Position numbers and translations under genes: made by a program. The notes under the pieces were generated by a model. The model ran no database searches, was not told where the DNA came from, and worked only from the letters and a program-made list of their open reading frames with translations. A stretch of 64,000 bases of DNA from Phocoena phocoena (lineage: Eukaryota > Chordata > Mammalia > Artiodactyla > Phocoenidae): positions 152,230,288 to 152,294,287 of the forward strand of contig NC_089219.1 of assembly GCF_963924675.1 (NCBI RefSeq), in the 5' to 3' direction. Numbering within the stretch: position 1 is the first letter of the stretch; every line of letters begins with the position of its first letter. Positions 23,172 to 35,530 of this stretch are shown in pieces.

Positions 23172-23285
23172 TTTTTTTGGCTGTGCTGCCCAGCATGCGG
23201 GATCTTAGTTCCCCGACCAGGGATCAAACCCGTGTCCCCGGCAGTGGAAGCGTGAGTCTTAACCACTGGACGGCCAGGGAAGTCC
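23172..23285 (-). mobile_element. Short CHR-family SINE
   Basis: Antisense form: 'ttggctgtgctgcccagcat', 'ccccgaccagggatcaaacc' and 'ggccagggaagtccc'. The repeat tgtcctttttcttt lies on both sides. Confidence 0.92.
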
Positions 23286-23299
23286 CTGTCCTTTTTCTT

Positions 23300-24225
23300 T
23301 TTAACTTTTTATCTTGAATTAATTTTAGACTTACAGAAAAGTTGCAAAGATAGGCTTAAGAGTTTCCATATATCTCTCCTCCATCTTCCCCTAATGTTAC
23401 CATCTTACATAACTACAGTACAATGATCAGAACCCAAAAAATTAACATTGGTGCAATACTACTAACTAAAGGCCTTTTTTGAATTTTACCAGTTTTTCTA
23501 CTAATGGCTTTTTCTTTTTCTAGGATCCTGTCCAGGATCCCACATTGCATTTAGTTATTTCTCCTTAGCCTTGTGCAGTCTGTAAAAGCTCCTTAGTCTT
23601 TCCTTGTCTTTCATTACTGACATTTTGAAGAGTACTGGTCAGTTATTTTGTCAAATGTCTCTCAATTTGAGTTTGTCTGATGTTTTAGAATAGCTAGACT
23701 GAACATTACAGGTATGATGTGTGTCCTCAGTGAATTCTATCACAGGTTCATGATGTTATGTATCTTATTACTGGTGATATTGACATTTATCACTTAAGGT
23801 GGTTTACACTAGGTTTCTCCCTGTAAAATTACTATATTTTCCTTTATAGTTAATAAATATCTTGTGGGAGATATTTTGAGACTATGCAAACTCTGTTTCT
23901 TCTCAAACTTCTGCCCACTAATTTTAGCACTCATTAAAGGAACTTGTCTGCAACAATTACTAGTGTTTACCTAATGGTGATATTTTCTATAGTTCTTTTT
24001 GTCTTTAGGCTTATAGTATCCCATCAAGATGCTGTTTCCCAGAATTCATCTTAGTTCTTTTCCTCCCATCCTTTTTAGTGTAGTTATGTTATTGCTTTAG
24101 AATAGGTTCATTTGTTAGCATTTTTATTCCATTTGGGTTCTCTCCACATCCTAGCTGGTTTTAGTTGTTTGTTTATTTTGGGGGTATGTGATACACCACT
24201 ATGGTTCTAAGGGTCAAAGCAATAC
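23300..24225 (-). mobile_element. Old L1 3' UTR (left part)
   Basis: 'gaattaattttagacttaca', 'cccctaatgttaccatctta', 'ccacattgcatttagttatt' and 'gaagagtactggtcagttat' are typical of antisense L1M-type 3' UTR. The younger L1 at 24241 inserted at its edge. Confidence 0.7.
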
Positions 24226-26718
24226 AAAAATATACACTATCCAAGATGGCATACCAGGAGGATGCAGAATTCGCGTCTCTTCACAACTAGGGCACCTACC
24301 AGGCACCGGTGGGGGACCACGGACACCTAAGGGGACAGGAGGAACCCCCAGCCATCAGGTAGGACGTGGGGCGTGGGGGGAGTGAAGGGGGAGGAGAAGT
24401 GGAGGCAGGACAGGACTGGCGCCCCCTGAGGGGCAGCTGGGGCAGGGCAAGGGATCCCACGCCCTAAGGGGAAAATTGGGGAACAACGGGGAGGGCAGAG
24501 GATCAACAGGGAGCATGGCCAGGTTTCCCCTGCCCACTTGGGCCCCCAAGAACCTCTGCTGAGGTCCCAGGCCTGATCCTCTGCCCACCAAGGCCCCCTC
24601 CAGATGCACGGCTCCTGAGGGAGTGGGAGGGGGAGAAGGGGGAGCAAAAGTAAAGGCCGGACCTCCAGGACCAGCACCCCTGAGGGGTGGTTGGGGATGA
24701 GTAGGTGTTCTGACACCAAGTGGGTCCCCCACCCCACGGTTAGGGGTCCAGCGGTGACGGGGGAGACCCTGGGGGACACGGTGGGGGAGAGGCACGAAGG
24801 AATGGAAGGGAACGCGGACAGCGCTTTCCCTGTCCACTTAGGCACTGGGGAGCCTGTTGGGCTCCCAGGCCTATTCCCCTGCCCTCAGAGTCTCCCGCTT
24901 TCCGCTCAGAACCTAAGCCCCGCCCCTACACCCGCACCCAGGGCCCTACCTCTACACTTGGAAACCCCCACCGCACTGGGCCTAAACCCCACCGACACAT
25001 CCTCACTCAAGGCCCTACCTCCAAACTCCAGAACTCCTCACTCCAGACGCCCTGCTTTTGACGGGCTGCCTCTTCCCTTCCGCCGCAGGTACTAAGCAGA
25101 AGCACCGCCCCACGCTTGAGTGTCGCCCGGCCTAGGCCCCGCCCCATGCTCAAACATCACCCCCCACACGCCTAGGTCCTGCCCCACCATAAACCCCACC
25201 CCTGCCTAAATTCCACCCCCACCTAAACTCCGCCCCCATAGCCAAGGCTTTTCTTTTTTTTTCCTTTTAGATTGGGGTTCTGTTTTACCTTGTTGATTCA
25301 TTGATGTTGATTCTTTTATATTTTTATTTTTCCTAATAAATATTTATTTTTCTAATTTTATTTTATTCTTTATACTTTGTTATTGTTCTCTCCTTTTGGC
25401 TTGTTCCACCACCCCCCTTTTTTTCTTTTTCTTTTTCTGTTGTGGTTTTATTTTACCGTGTTGCAGTTGTTTCAATTATAGTTTTATTTTTCCTAATATA
25501 TACTTTATCTTTCTAATTTAATTTTGTTTTTTATTCTTTGAGATTGTACTGCTCCTTTTCTTCTTTCTTTTTTTTCTTTTTTTTTTTTACTGCGCTACAA
25601 AGCTTGCGGGATCTTGGTTCCCAGGCCAGAAGGTCAGCCCCAAGCTCCTGTGGTGGGAGCTCTGAGTCTTCCCAGAGGTCCTCATCTCAGCACCAAGACC
25701 TAGCTCTATCCAACTGCCTGCAAACTCCAGTGCTGGACGCCTCAAGCCAAACAACCAGTAAGATAGGAATACAGCACCACCCAACAAAAAAAAAAAAAAA
25801 AGAAAGAAACGACAAAAAAATATGTTACACATGAAGAAGCAAGGTAAAAACCTACAAGACTAAATAAATGAAGAGGAAATAGGCAACCTAGCTGAAAAAG
25901 AATTCAGAGTAATCATAGTAAAGATGATCCAAGCTCTGGGAAAAAGAATGGAGAAAATACAAGAAACATTTCACAAGGATCTAGAAGAACTAAAGAGCAA
26001 ACAACCAGTGATGAACAACACAATTACTGAAATTAAAAATACTCTAGAAGGAATCAGTAACAGAATAACTGAGGCAGAAGAATGGATAAGTGACCTGGGA
26101 GATAAAATGGTGGAAATCACTGCCAGGGAGCAGAGTAAAGAAAAAAGAATGAAAAGAATTGAGGACAGTCTCAGAGACCTCTGGGACAACATTAAAGACA
26201 CCAACATTCGAACTATAGTGGTTCAGAAGAAGAAGAGAAAAAGAAAGGGTCTGAGAAAATATTTGAAGACATTATAGTCAAAAACTTCCCTAACATGGGA
26301 AAGGAAATAGTCAATCAAGTCCAGGAAGCATAGAGAGTACCATACAGGATAAATCCAAGAAGAAATACGCCAAGACACATATTAATCAAAATATCAAAAA
26401 TGAAATACAAAAAAAATATTAAAGGCAGCAAGGGTAAAGCAACAAATAACATACAAGGGAATCCCCATAAGGTTAACAGCTGATTTTTCAGCAGAAACTC
26501 TGCAAGCCAGAAGGGAGTGGCAGGACATATTTAAAGTGATGAAAGGTAAAAACGTACAACCAAGATTACTCTACCCAGCAAGGACGTCATTCAGATTCAA
26601 TGGAGAAATTAAAACCTTTACAGATAAGCAAAAGTTAAGAGAATTCAGCACCACAAAACCACCTTTACAACAAACGCTAAAGGAACTTCTCTGGGCAGGA
26701 AACACGAGAGAAGGAAAA

Positions 26719-27050
26719 GACCTACAAAAACAAACGGAAAACAATTAAGAAAATGGTAATAGGAACATGCATATCGATAATTACATTAAATGCAAATGGA
26801 TTAAATGCTCCAACCAAAAGACATAGGTTGAATGGATACAAAAACAAGGCCCATGCATATGCTGTCTACAAGAGACCGACTTCAGACCTACAAAAACAAA
26901 CCAAAAACAATTAAGAAAATGGTAATAGGAACATACATATCGATAATTACCTTAAATGTAAATGGATTAAATGCTCCAACCAAAAGACATAGACAGGTTG
27001 AATGGATACAAAAACAAGGCCCATACATGTGCTGTCTACAAGAGACCAAC
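26719..27050 (+). repeat. 166-bp tandem duplication at the L1 ORF1-ORF2 junction
   Basis: The block starting gacctacaaaaacaaa at 26719 recurs at 26885, a 166-bp offset, with a handful of differences. The shared gacctac/gaccta motif at the joints suggests microhomology. The second copy carries the ORF2 start used by the downstream frame. Confidence 0.9.
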
Positions 27051-28702
27051 TTCAGACCTAGGGACACATACAGACTGAAAGTGAGGGGATGGAAAAAGAT
27101 ATTCCATGCAAATGGAAATCAAAAGAAAGCTGGAGTAGCAATTCTCATATCAGACAAAAAAGACTTTAAAATAAAGACTATTACAAAAGACAAAGAAGGA
27201 CACTACAAAATGATCAAGGGATCAATCCAAGAAGAAGATATAACAATTGTAAATCTTTATGCAGCCAACATAGGAACACCTCAATACATAAGGCAAATGC
27301 TAACAGCCATAAAAGGGGAAATCGACAGTAAGACAATAATAGTGGGGGACTTTAACACTCCACTTTCACCAATGGACAGATCATCCAAAATGAAAATAAA
27401 TAAAACACAAGCTTTAAATGACACATTAAACAAGATGGACTTAATTGATATTTATAGGACATTCCATCCAAAAACAACAGAATACACTTTCTTCTCAAGT
27501 GCTCATGGAATATTCTACAGGATAGACCATGTCTTGGGTCACAAATCAAGCCTTGGTAAATTTAAGAAAATTGAAATCATATCAAGTATCTTTTCTGACC
27601 ACAACACTATGAGACTAGATATCAATTACAGTAAAAAAAATGTAAAAAATACAAACACATGGAGGCTAAACAATATGCTACTAAATAACCAATAGATCAC
27701 TGAAGAAATCAAAGAGGAAATGAAAAAATACCTAGAAACAAATGACAATGAAAACACGACAACCCAAAACCTATGGTATGCAGCAAAACAGGTCTAAGAG
27801 GGAAGTTTACAGCAATACAATCCTACTTCAAGAAACAAGAAAAATCTCAAATAAACAACCTAACCTTACACCTAAAGCAATTAGAGAAAGAAGAACCAAA
27901 AAAACCCAAAGTTAGCAGAAGGAAAGAAATCATAAAGATTAGATCAGAAATTAATGAAAAAGAAATGAAGGAAACAATAGCAAAAATCAATAAAACTAAA
28001 AGCTGGTTCTTTGAGAAGATAAGTAAAATTGATAAACCATTAGCCAGACTCATCAAGAAAAAAAGCGAGAAGACTCAAATCAATAGAATTAGAAATAAAA
28101 AAGGAGAAGTAACAACTGACACTGCAGAAATACAAAGGATCATGAGAGATTACTACAAGCAACTATATGCCAATAAAATGGACAACCTGGAAGAAATGGA
28201 CAAATTCTTAGAAGAGCACAATCTTCCGAGACTGAACCAGGAAGAAACAGAAAATATAAACAGACCAATCACAAGCACTGAAATTGAGACTGTGATTAAA
28301 AATCTTCCAGCAAGCAAAAGTCCAGGACCAGATGTCCTCACAGGCGAATTCTATCAAACATTTAGAGAAGAGCTAACACCTATCCTTCCAAAATATAGCA
28401 GAGGAAGGAACACTCCCAAACTCATTTTGCAAGGCCACCATCACCCTGATACCAAAACAAGACAAAGATGTCACCGAAAAAGAAAACTACAGGCCAACAT
28501 TTCTGATGAACATAGATGCAAAAATCCTCAACAAAATACGAGCAAACAGAAACCAACAGCACCTTAAACGGATCATACACCACGATCAAGTGGGGTTTAT
28601 CCCAGGAATGCAAGGATTTTTCAATATGTGCAAATCATTCAATGTGATACACCATATTAACAAATTGAAGGAGAAAAACCGTATGATCATCTCAGTAGAT
28701 GC

Positions 28703-28741
28703 AGAAAAAGCTTTTTTTTTTTTTTTTTAGAAAAAGCTTTT
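28703..28741 (-). mobile_element. Poly(A)-only insertion with TSD
   Basis: agaaaaagctttt at 28703-28715 and 28729-28741 flanks only 13 T residues. ORF2 sequence resumes directly after the second copy. It is consistent with a retroposition event that copied nothing but an A tail, although slippage with local duplication is an alternative. Confidence 0.7.
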
Positions 28742-31124
28742 GACAAAATTCAACTTCCATTTATGAAAAATCCTCTCCAGAAATCAGGCATAGAGGGAAC
28801 CTACCTCAACATAATAAAGGCCATACATGACAAACCCACAGCCAACATCATTCTCAATGATGAAAAACTGAAAGCATTTCCTCTAAGATCAGGATGAAGA
28901 TAAGGTTGTCCACTCTCACCACTATATTATTCAACGTAGTTTTGGAAGTTTTAGCCACAAGAATCAGAGAAGAAAAAGAAATAAAAGGAATCCAAATCCG
29001 AAAAGAAGAAGTAAAACTGCCACAGTTTGCAGATGACATGATACTATACATAGAGAATCCTAAAGATGCTACCAGAAAACTACTAGAGCTAATCAGTGAA
29101 TTTGGTAGAGTAGCAGGATACAAAATTAACGCACAGAAATCTCTTACATTCCTAAACACTAATGATGAAAAATCTGAAAGAGAAATTAAGGAAACACTCC
29201 CATTTACCACTGCAACAAAAAGAATAAAATACCTAGAAATAAACCTATCTAAGGAGACAAAAGACCTGTATGCAGAAAACTATAAGACACTGATGAAAGA
29301 AATTAAAGATGATACAAACAGATGGAGAGATATACCATATTCTTGGATTGGAAGAATCAACATTGTGAAAATGACTATACTACCCAAAGCAATCTACAGA
29401 TTCAATGCAAACCCTATCAAATACCACTGGCATTTTTCATAGAACTAGAACAAAAAATTTCACAATTTGTATGGAAACACAAAAGAACCCGAATAGCCAA
29501 AGCAATATTGAGAAAGAAAAATGGAGCCAGAGGAATCAGGCTTCCTGACTTCAGACTATACTACAAAGCTACAGTAATCAAGACAATATGGTACTGGCAC
29601 AAAAACAGAAAGATAGATCAATGGAACAGGATAGAAAGCCCAGAGATAAATCCATGCACATATGGTCACCTTATCTTTGATAAAGGAGGCAAGAATACAC
29701 CATGGAGAAAAGACAGCCTCTTCAATAAGTGGTGCTGGGAAAACTGGACAGCTACATGTAAAAGAATGAAATTAGAACACTTCCTACCACCATACACAAA
29801 AATAAACTCAACATGGATTAAAGACCTAAATGTAAGGCCAGACACTATAAAACTCTTAGAGGAAAACATAGGCAGAACACTCTATGACATAAATCACAGC
29901 AAGATCCTTTTTTGACCCACCTCCTAGAGAAATGGAAAGAAAAAAAAAATGAACAAATGGGATCTAATGAAACTTCAAAGCTTTTGCATAGCAAAGGAAA
30001 CCATAAAAAAGACAAAAAGAGAACCCTCAGAATGGGAGAAAATATTTGCAAATGAAGCAACTGACAAAGGATTAATCTCCAAAATACACAAGCAGCTCAT
30101 GCAGCTCAACATCAAAAAAACAAACAACCCAATCCAACAATGGGCAGAAGACCTAAATAGACATTTCTCCAAAGAACATATACAGATTGCCAACAAACAC
30201 ATGGCAACATGCTCAACATCACTAATCATTAGAGAAATACAAATCAAAACTACAATGAGGTATCACCTCACACCAGTCAGAATGGCCATCATCAAAAAAT
30301 CTATAAGCAATAAATGCTGGAGAGGGTGTGGAGAAAAGGGAACCCTCTTGCACTGTTGGTGGGAATGTAAATTAATACAGCCACTATGGAGAACAGTATG
30401 GAGGTTCCTTAAAAAACTACAAATAGAACTACCATATGACCCAGCAATCCCATTACTGGGCATATACCCTGAGAAAACCATAATTCAAAAAGAGTCATGT
30501 ACCACAATGTTCAACGCAGCACTATTTACAGTAGCCAGGACATGGAGGCAACCTAAGTGTCCATCGACAGATGAATGGATAAAGAAGATGTTGCACATTT
30601 ATACAATGGAATATTATTCCGCCATAAAAAGAAAGGAAACTGAGTTATTTGTAGTGAGGTGGATGGACCTAGAGTCTGTCATACAGAGTGAAGTAAGTCA
30701 GACAGAGAAAAACAAATACTGTATGCTAAACATATTTATTGAATCTAAAAAAAAAAAAAGGTTCTCATGAACCTAGGGGCAGGACAGGAATAAAGACACA
30801 GACGTATAGAATGGACTTGTGGACACGTGGGGGGGGAAGGGTAAACTGGGACAAAGTGAGAGAGTGGCATGGACATATATACACTACCAAATGTAAAATA
30901 GATAGCTAGTGGGAAGCAGCTGTATAGCATAGGGAAATCAGCTTGGTGCTTTGCGAGCACCTAGAGGGGTGGGATAAGGAGGGTGAGAGGGGGACGCAAG
31001 AGGAAGGGGATATGGGGATATACGTATGCATATAGCTGATTCACTTTGTTATACAGCTGAAACTAACACAACATTGTAAAGCAATTATACTCCAATAAAG
31101 ATGTTAAAAAATATATACAGTATC

Positions 31125-31510
31125 ACTACCTCCTCATTCCTGTTACCCCATTCTCGTTTACCCCCCCTTTTTTCCATTCTTTTCACACCTGTTCCCTATA
31201 GGTAACCAGTCTCCTTAGTTTCTGATTTATCTTTTCTGTATTTCTTTTACACATATGGGCAAAAGCAGTATGTTTTCTTATATTCCTTTCTTTCTTAGGC
31301 CAGCATTGTATAGATAAATCTTTTGTGGTTTGCATTTTTCTTTTAGCAGTATGTCTTGGCAACCACTTTATATCATTTCACAGAGTTCTTCCTCATTTTT
31401 TAAAATAGCTGCTGAGTATGCCATTGTATTATATACCATAAATGTATGAACACTTAGGTTGTTTCCAATATTTTGCAATTACAAACAGTACTGCAATGAA
31501 TAACCTGTGC
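31125..31510 (-). mobile_element. Old L1 3' UTR fragment
   Basis: 'gtaaccagtctccttagttt', 'tatgtcttggcaaccacttt' and 'gaacacttaggttgtttcca' are antisense L1M-type 3' UTR. It is probably the continuation of the L1 at 23300-24225 across the younger insertion. Confidence 0.6.
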
Positions 31511-31753
31511 ATGTGTATTTTTCCATTGTTGGAGGTGTATATTCAAGTGAATAGCACAGATCTTTCTTCCCCTCCAATCCTTCTTTCCTCCAGGGAACCA
31601 AGAGCTGTGATGTTTTCTTTCTTAGCTATACGTTTGAAGTCTGTAATCTCTGACAATAAGCACAGATTGTGGTCAAGTGTACACTTTCTGAGAAAGACTT
31701 CACTCCCTGTCTCAGCCAATAATTTGGGTTGCACCCCCAGCCTTGTACTGCAG

Positions 31754-31932
31754 TAGTGGTTTTCAACCTTGTCTGAACATTAGAATCACCTAGCTTTTAA
31801 AATACCATGCCTAGGAATGCTCTAGGTAGATTCTGCAATTAATGCAGGATCTCGAGGTGTGGGACCCAGGCACCTATATTATTTTGAAGCGCCCCAGAAA
31901 GTCCAACGTATGGCTAAAGTTGAGAACCACTG
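31754..31932 (+). mobile_element. MER5A-like hAT-Charlie element
   Basis: The left end tagtggttttcaacctt and the right end gttgagaaccactg are inverted repeats. The internal 'gaacattagaatcacctagc' and 'gggacccaggcacctat' match MER5A as I know it. Confidence 0.85.
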
Positions 31933-32295
31933 GTTATATCCTTGAAATGTTACAATAATCTCCTGGCCATGCTGCCTGTCACCATACTGCCTGTGATTTG
32001 AGCCAGCTGCAGGAGTGTATCCTAGCTGATTAGGAGGAGCTCCACTCAGAGAATTCCTCATTTTTACCTGGAGAAGAGGTAAATACCTGCTGGCCTAATT
32101 TCAGGAGGATCTGTAAAAGTCTTTAATGAAACAGAAGTTCAGCCTAGCTAAAAAAAGTTCTTTCTCACATAGAATCTGAATGACAGGTACAAGTTGCTTC
32201 AGGGCGAGAAGGAAGAATATTAAATTTCCCTTTCTCCCCTTCAACACACAAATATGGGTACCTTCCTTTGTAGTTGATAGTATTAATAAGACTTT
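31933..32295. other. Non-coding, nothing recognised
   Basis: No exon or named repeat. Short ORFs on both strands lack domains. Confidence 0.4.
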
Positions 32296-32410
32296 GTAGG
32301 GAATTCCCTGGTGGTCCAGTGGTTGGGACTTCACACTTCCACTGCAGGGTGCATGGGTTCGATCCCTGGATGGGGAACTAGGATCCTGCATGTCGCAGCC
32401 AAAAAAAAAG
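32296..32410 (+). mobile_element. Short CHR-family SINE
   Basis: Head gggaattccctggtggtcca and an A tail. The repeat agactttgta lies on both sides. Confidence 0.92.
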
Positions 32411-33010
32411 ACTTTGTAAAGCAAAAGTCGACCAATAGCACTGTTTATCATCAAATCAAAGATGCCACAAGTTATAAGACACATGATTATCTTATCTTAG
32501 TGATTCTTAGCACTAACAAACCCACTGCTAAATATGAGATATAATCAAATGTAAGATATATCCCTATTTCAGAGATTTTTAAATGTGGAAAAGTGTACAT
32601 ATTAGAATTGATGAAATACAGTAGATCTTTAGCCTAGACTCCATGCTTGTAGGATCACTTCAATTTCTCACAGGCTCCTTAAACTCAACTTGTCCCAGTG
32701 GGGTACTCTTTATCTACATTGCCAAAGCTATTACTTTTCCTGCATTCTCTACTTGGGCAAATGGAACCACCAAACTAGAAACATGGAAGTCACACCAGCC
32801 TCCTGACCTTCTACTTTCCACATGCAAAAGGTCTTTCCCATTCAGTCAGTTCTGTCTGGTACCTCTCTTGAATGCATTACCTAGGTCTTCCTCATCTCTA
32901 CAAGATTACTGTAGTAATCTCCACCCCTCTAATCAAGCCCTGCTCCACATTGTCCTTGTTTTCTTTCTTTAAGCATCAATCTGATCATATTATTCCTTGC
33001 TTAAAAATCA
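32411..33010. other. Non-coding, nothing recognised
   Basis: Unique-looking intergenic sequence. The C/T-rich ORF at 32643-32972 shows no known domain. Confidence 0.4.
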
Positions 33011-33016
33011 AACAAG

Positions 33017-33228
33017 GGGGCTTCCCTGGTGGCGCAGTGGTTGCGAGTCCGCCTGCCGATGCAGGGGACACGGGTTCGTGCCCCCGTCCGGGAAGATCCC
33101 ACATGCTGCGGAGCGGCTGGGCCCATGAGCCATGGCCGCTGAGCCTGTGCGTCCAGAGCCTGTGCTCCGCAATGGGAGAGGCCACAAGAGTGAGAGGCCT
33201 GCGTACCGCAAAAAAAAAAAAAAAAAAA
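33017..33228 (+). mobile_element. CHR-family SINE
   Basis: Head ggggcttccctggtggcgca and a long A tail. aaaatcaaacaag occurs just before and just after. Confidence 0.95.
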
Positions 33229-33517
33229 TCAAACAAGATGAATACTCCATCCAAAAAATAGACAGAGGATATGAACCGGTCACCTCACAGAAGAGAAAAA
33301 TACACACTTATACATGTGAAAAGCTGATCATCCTTATTAGGAAATAAATGTAACAATGACATTTTTTCACCCACCCAGTTGGCACCGTTTGAGAGAACTG
33401 ATAATAATGAATGATTACCAAGGTGTGCAGAAATACTCCTACATACCATTGTTGGTAGTACAACATTTGAGATGCATTTTGGCCACGTTTTGGATATGTG
33501 AAGGAATGCAAACTGCC

Positions 33518-33975
33518 TGTTAAAAACCAAAATTCAGCCAAGTAAGTTTGAAGATCTAATTGGCATTATTAAACTAGATGGGCAGCATCCCATCTAGTAA
33601 ACAGAAGGGCACTCTGAGGGATGTACAAAATGGAAGCTTTTTATAGGAAGAAGGGTAGGGTAAGGGAGTTATTAGCAAAAGAAAAGAAAGGATTATTTTT
33701 AGGTCAAGAGACCTTCTTTCTGGGAGGAAGGGAATGGCAAGGGTTTTATCATGCAGATTACCCCTTCTGGGGGGTGTTGGGTGGTAAGCAGAGGTGGAAG
33801 AGGGCCCAGGAGACAGATTACCTCGTTGGTGCTGAAAATACCAGACTAGCCAATAAAGACTACATTTCTGGTGAAGGTTTGAAACTGCATTTAGATCAGG
33901 TGTTAGATCTAGATCTGGTATCACGGGCTTTAGCACAAGTGACGCCGTTTTGGGCCTGTGGTTTTCTCTTTAACA
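33518..33975 (+). mobile_element. Probable solo LTR (ERVL-like), family uncertain
   Basis: Begins TGTTAAAAACCAAAATTC and ends TTTAACA, with an AATAAA near 33852, over 458 bp. 'gatctaattggcattattaa' and 'ggcagcatcccatctagtaa' resemble old ERVL-type LTRs. No 5-bp target duplication is visible. No coding region. Confidence 0.5.
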
Positions 33976-34069
33976 TGTCTAATTTCTCTGAGCCTCAATT
34001 ACTGCACTTGGTCAAATGGGGCCAGTAGCTACCCTAATGTTGTCAAGGAAGTGAGATAATTTTTTTCTT

Positions 34070-34380
34070 TTTTTTATAAATTTATTTATTTATCTTTGGC
34101 TGCATTGGGTCTTTGTTGCTGCGCGTGGGCTTTCTCTAGTTGCAGCGAGCAGGGGCTACTCTTCCTTGAGGTGCACGGGCTTCTCATTGCGGTGGCTTCT
34201 CTTGTTGCGGAGCACGGGCTCTAGGTGTGTGGGCTTCAGTAGTTGTGGCACGCAGGCTCAGTAGTTGTGGCATGCAGGTTCAGTAGCTCTGCGGCACGTG
34301 GGATCTTCCCGGACCAGGGCTTGAACCCGTGTCCCCTGCATTGGCAGGCAGACTGTTAACCACTGTACCACCAGGGAAGT
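34070..34380 (-). mobile_element. Long-form CHR-family SINE
   Basis: Antisense long form: 'ttggctgcattgggtctttg', cagtagttgtggc repeats and 'ccaccagggaagtc'. The direct repeat ggaagtgagataattt (about 34047-34062 and 34383-34398) is the target duplication. Confidence 0.95.
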
Positions 34381-34407
34381 CTGGAAGTGAGATAATTTAG
34401 GGGAAAG

Positions 34408-34600
34408 TAGTAATAGCTCACATTTACTGGGCACTTGCTGTTCTAAGTATTTCATATGTGTTTACTCATTTAACCTTCACAATAACCCTGTAAGCACTAC
34501 CCCCATTTTACATATAAGAAAACTGAGACACAGAGGATAAAATACTGCCCAAGGGGTGAAGTTAGTACTAAGAAAGGAGCTGGGATTACTGGCTACATAA
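34408..34600 (-). repeat. MIR SINE
   Basis: 'ctcacatttactgggcactt', 'catttaaccttcacaataac', 'ccattttacatataagaaaa' and 'actgagacacagaggat' form the antisense MIR core. Confidence 0.85.
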
Positions 34601-34974
34601 GAGGCCACATAATCTACATAAGAGGATCTAGCTCCAGTCCTATGTTTTTTGCAGCCAACCTACGCCCATCTTTCCTTTTTGTCATAGCCCACAGCGTCCA
34701 TAGTCAAAACCTGTTTATACAGAATTTGCCCATTCGCTAGTTACATCAACTGGCCTCTAGTAGCTTTGGGTATCTCATCACAGTTCTGTCTGATTGAGTT
34801 CCAGGGAACTCAGCCACCTCCCATTCCAATTCACTTCCAGGGTCCTGGTCAATGCTGGGTACACGGTAAATCCTTAAATTCTATCGGACGTTTCTGTGGG
34901 ATCGATGGCATACCTTTACAAATGTGAAATAATTCTCACGAGACTGAGACAGATACACGATAACTAGGCTACAT

Positions 34975-35511
34975 ACAGGGCGAGTACCGCCTTGTCGCGT
35001 ACAGCTGCGCTCCACACTCGAGCTCTGGGGCCAACCGTTCCTGCCGTGCTACTTCGGGCGCTCGGCCGGAACCCTTCCGGCGGCATCTGAGGCAGCCCGC
35101 CGGGACAACGCCGCTGAACGCACAACACGGGAAGGATTAGTAGTCTAACTATGTGCCTAAACTCTCTCGCTCACTTACATGATCCGAGAGAAAACAGCCC
35201 CAAATTCTTGCACTTTTAAAAAAAACCTGAGTGACGATAGCATTTTTATCCATTAAAAAATATCACAGTCAAGTGATTCCGAGAGAGTTTTTTTCTTCTT
35301 TTTGGTTAGGCATATACATGGACAGCCCACTTGAAAGAACAAGGAAGGCGAGGGAAGAAAGCGGAAGCCGTGGGGTCTTCTAAACCAGAAAGTCTCCGGA
35401 GCTTGTGCCAGGCTCTTTGCGGCGTCTCCCAGTTAGACGCAGGTTTTGGAAGCGGTTGGGAGAGGAGGTGTCGTTGCTGGAGCTGAGACCAGAAGGCCAG
35501 AGTCCTCAGGG
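34975..35511 (+). promoter_or_regulatory. RBBP5: GC-rich promoter region and 5' UTR of RBBP5
   Basis: Two CpG-rich blocks (about 34978-35130 and 35335-35511) are separated by AT-rich sequence. They contain ETS-type cores: cttccgg near 35075 and gcggaagc near 35361. No TATA box is placed convincingly. The 3' block must include the 5' UTR because it runs straight into the start codon (cctcagggATGAACC). Where transcription starts cannot be read from sequence alone. Confidence 0.6.
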
Positions 35512-35530
35512 ATGAACCTCGAGTTACTGG
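35512..35530 (+). CDS. RBBP5: RBBP5 coding exon 1
   Basis: Nineteen coding bases: ATG and five further codons (MNLELL) plus one base of Glu7. The donor is CTGG|GTGAGG. The start is fixed by the known N-terminus and by correct phase with exon 2. Confidence 0.95.

Larger units (their letters stand above)
24241..31105 (+). mobile_element. Near-full-length L1, inactive
   Basis: About 6.9 kb. The 5' UTR starts ccaagatggcataccagga and includes a C-rich block (24880-25250). The ORF1 remnant runs from an ATG at 25831, stopped within 11 codons, to 26748. ORF2 (26919 to about 30755) shows endonuclease and reverse-transcriptase sequence, including the FADDMILY motif near 29025. The 3' UTR ends ccaataaagatgttaaaaa. 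Flanking aaaaatatacactat (24226-24240) and the similar aaaaaatatatacagtat (about 31106-31123) are a diverged target duplication. ORF2 runs through several frames with stops, a 166-bp tandem duplication and a poly(T) insertion, so it cannot move itself. Confidence 0.92.

Noticed and set aside
25565..25800. Extra CHR SINE in the L1 5' UTR (tgcgggatcttggttccc)
   Set aside because: The likeness is partial, there is no SINE head or target duplication, and similar sequence is part of cetartiodactyl L1 5' UTRs as I recall.
26832..30770. Long ORFs with reverse-transcriptase and endonuclease similarity
   Set aside because: They are broken pieces of L1 ORF2, not a host gene, and are reported as one mobile element.
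33008..33307. Proline/serine-rich ORFs with LSLLWPLPLRSTGS- or PASAGGLSTTAPPGKP-like text here and at many other places
   Set aside because: These are translations of CHR SINEs and recur wherever the SINE occurs. They are not genes.
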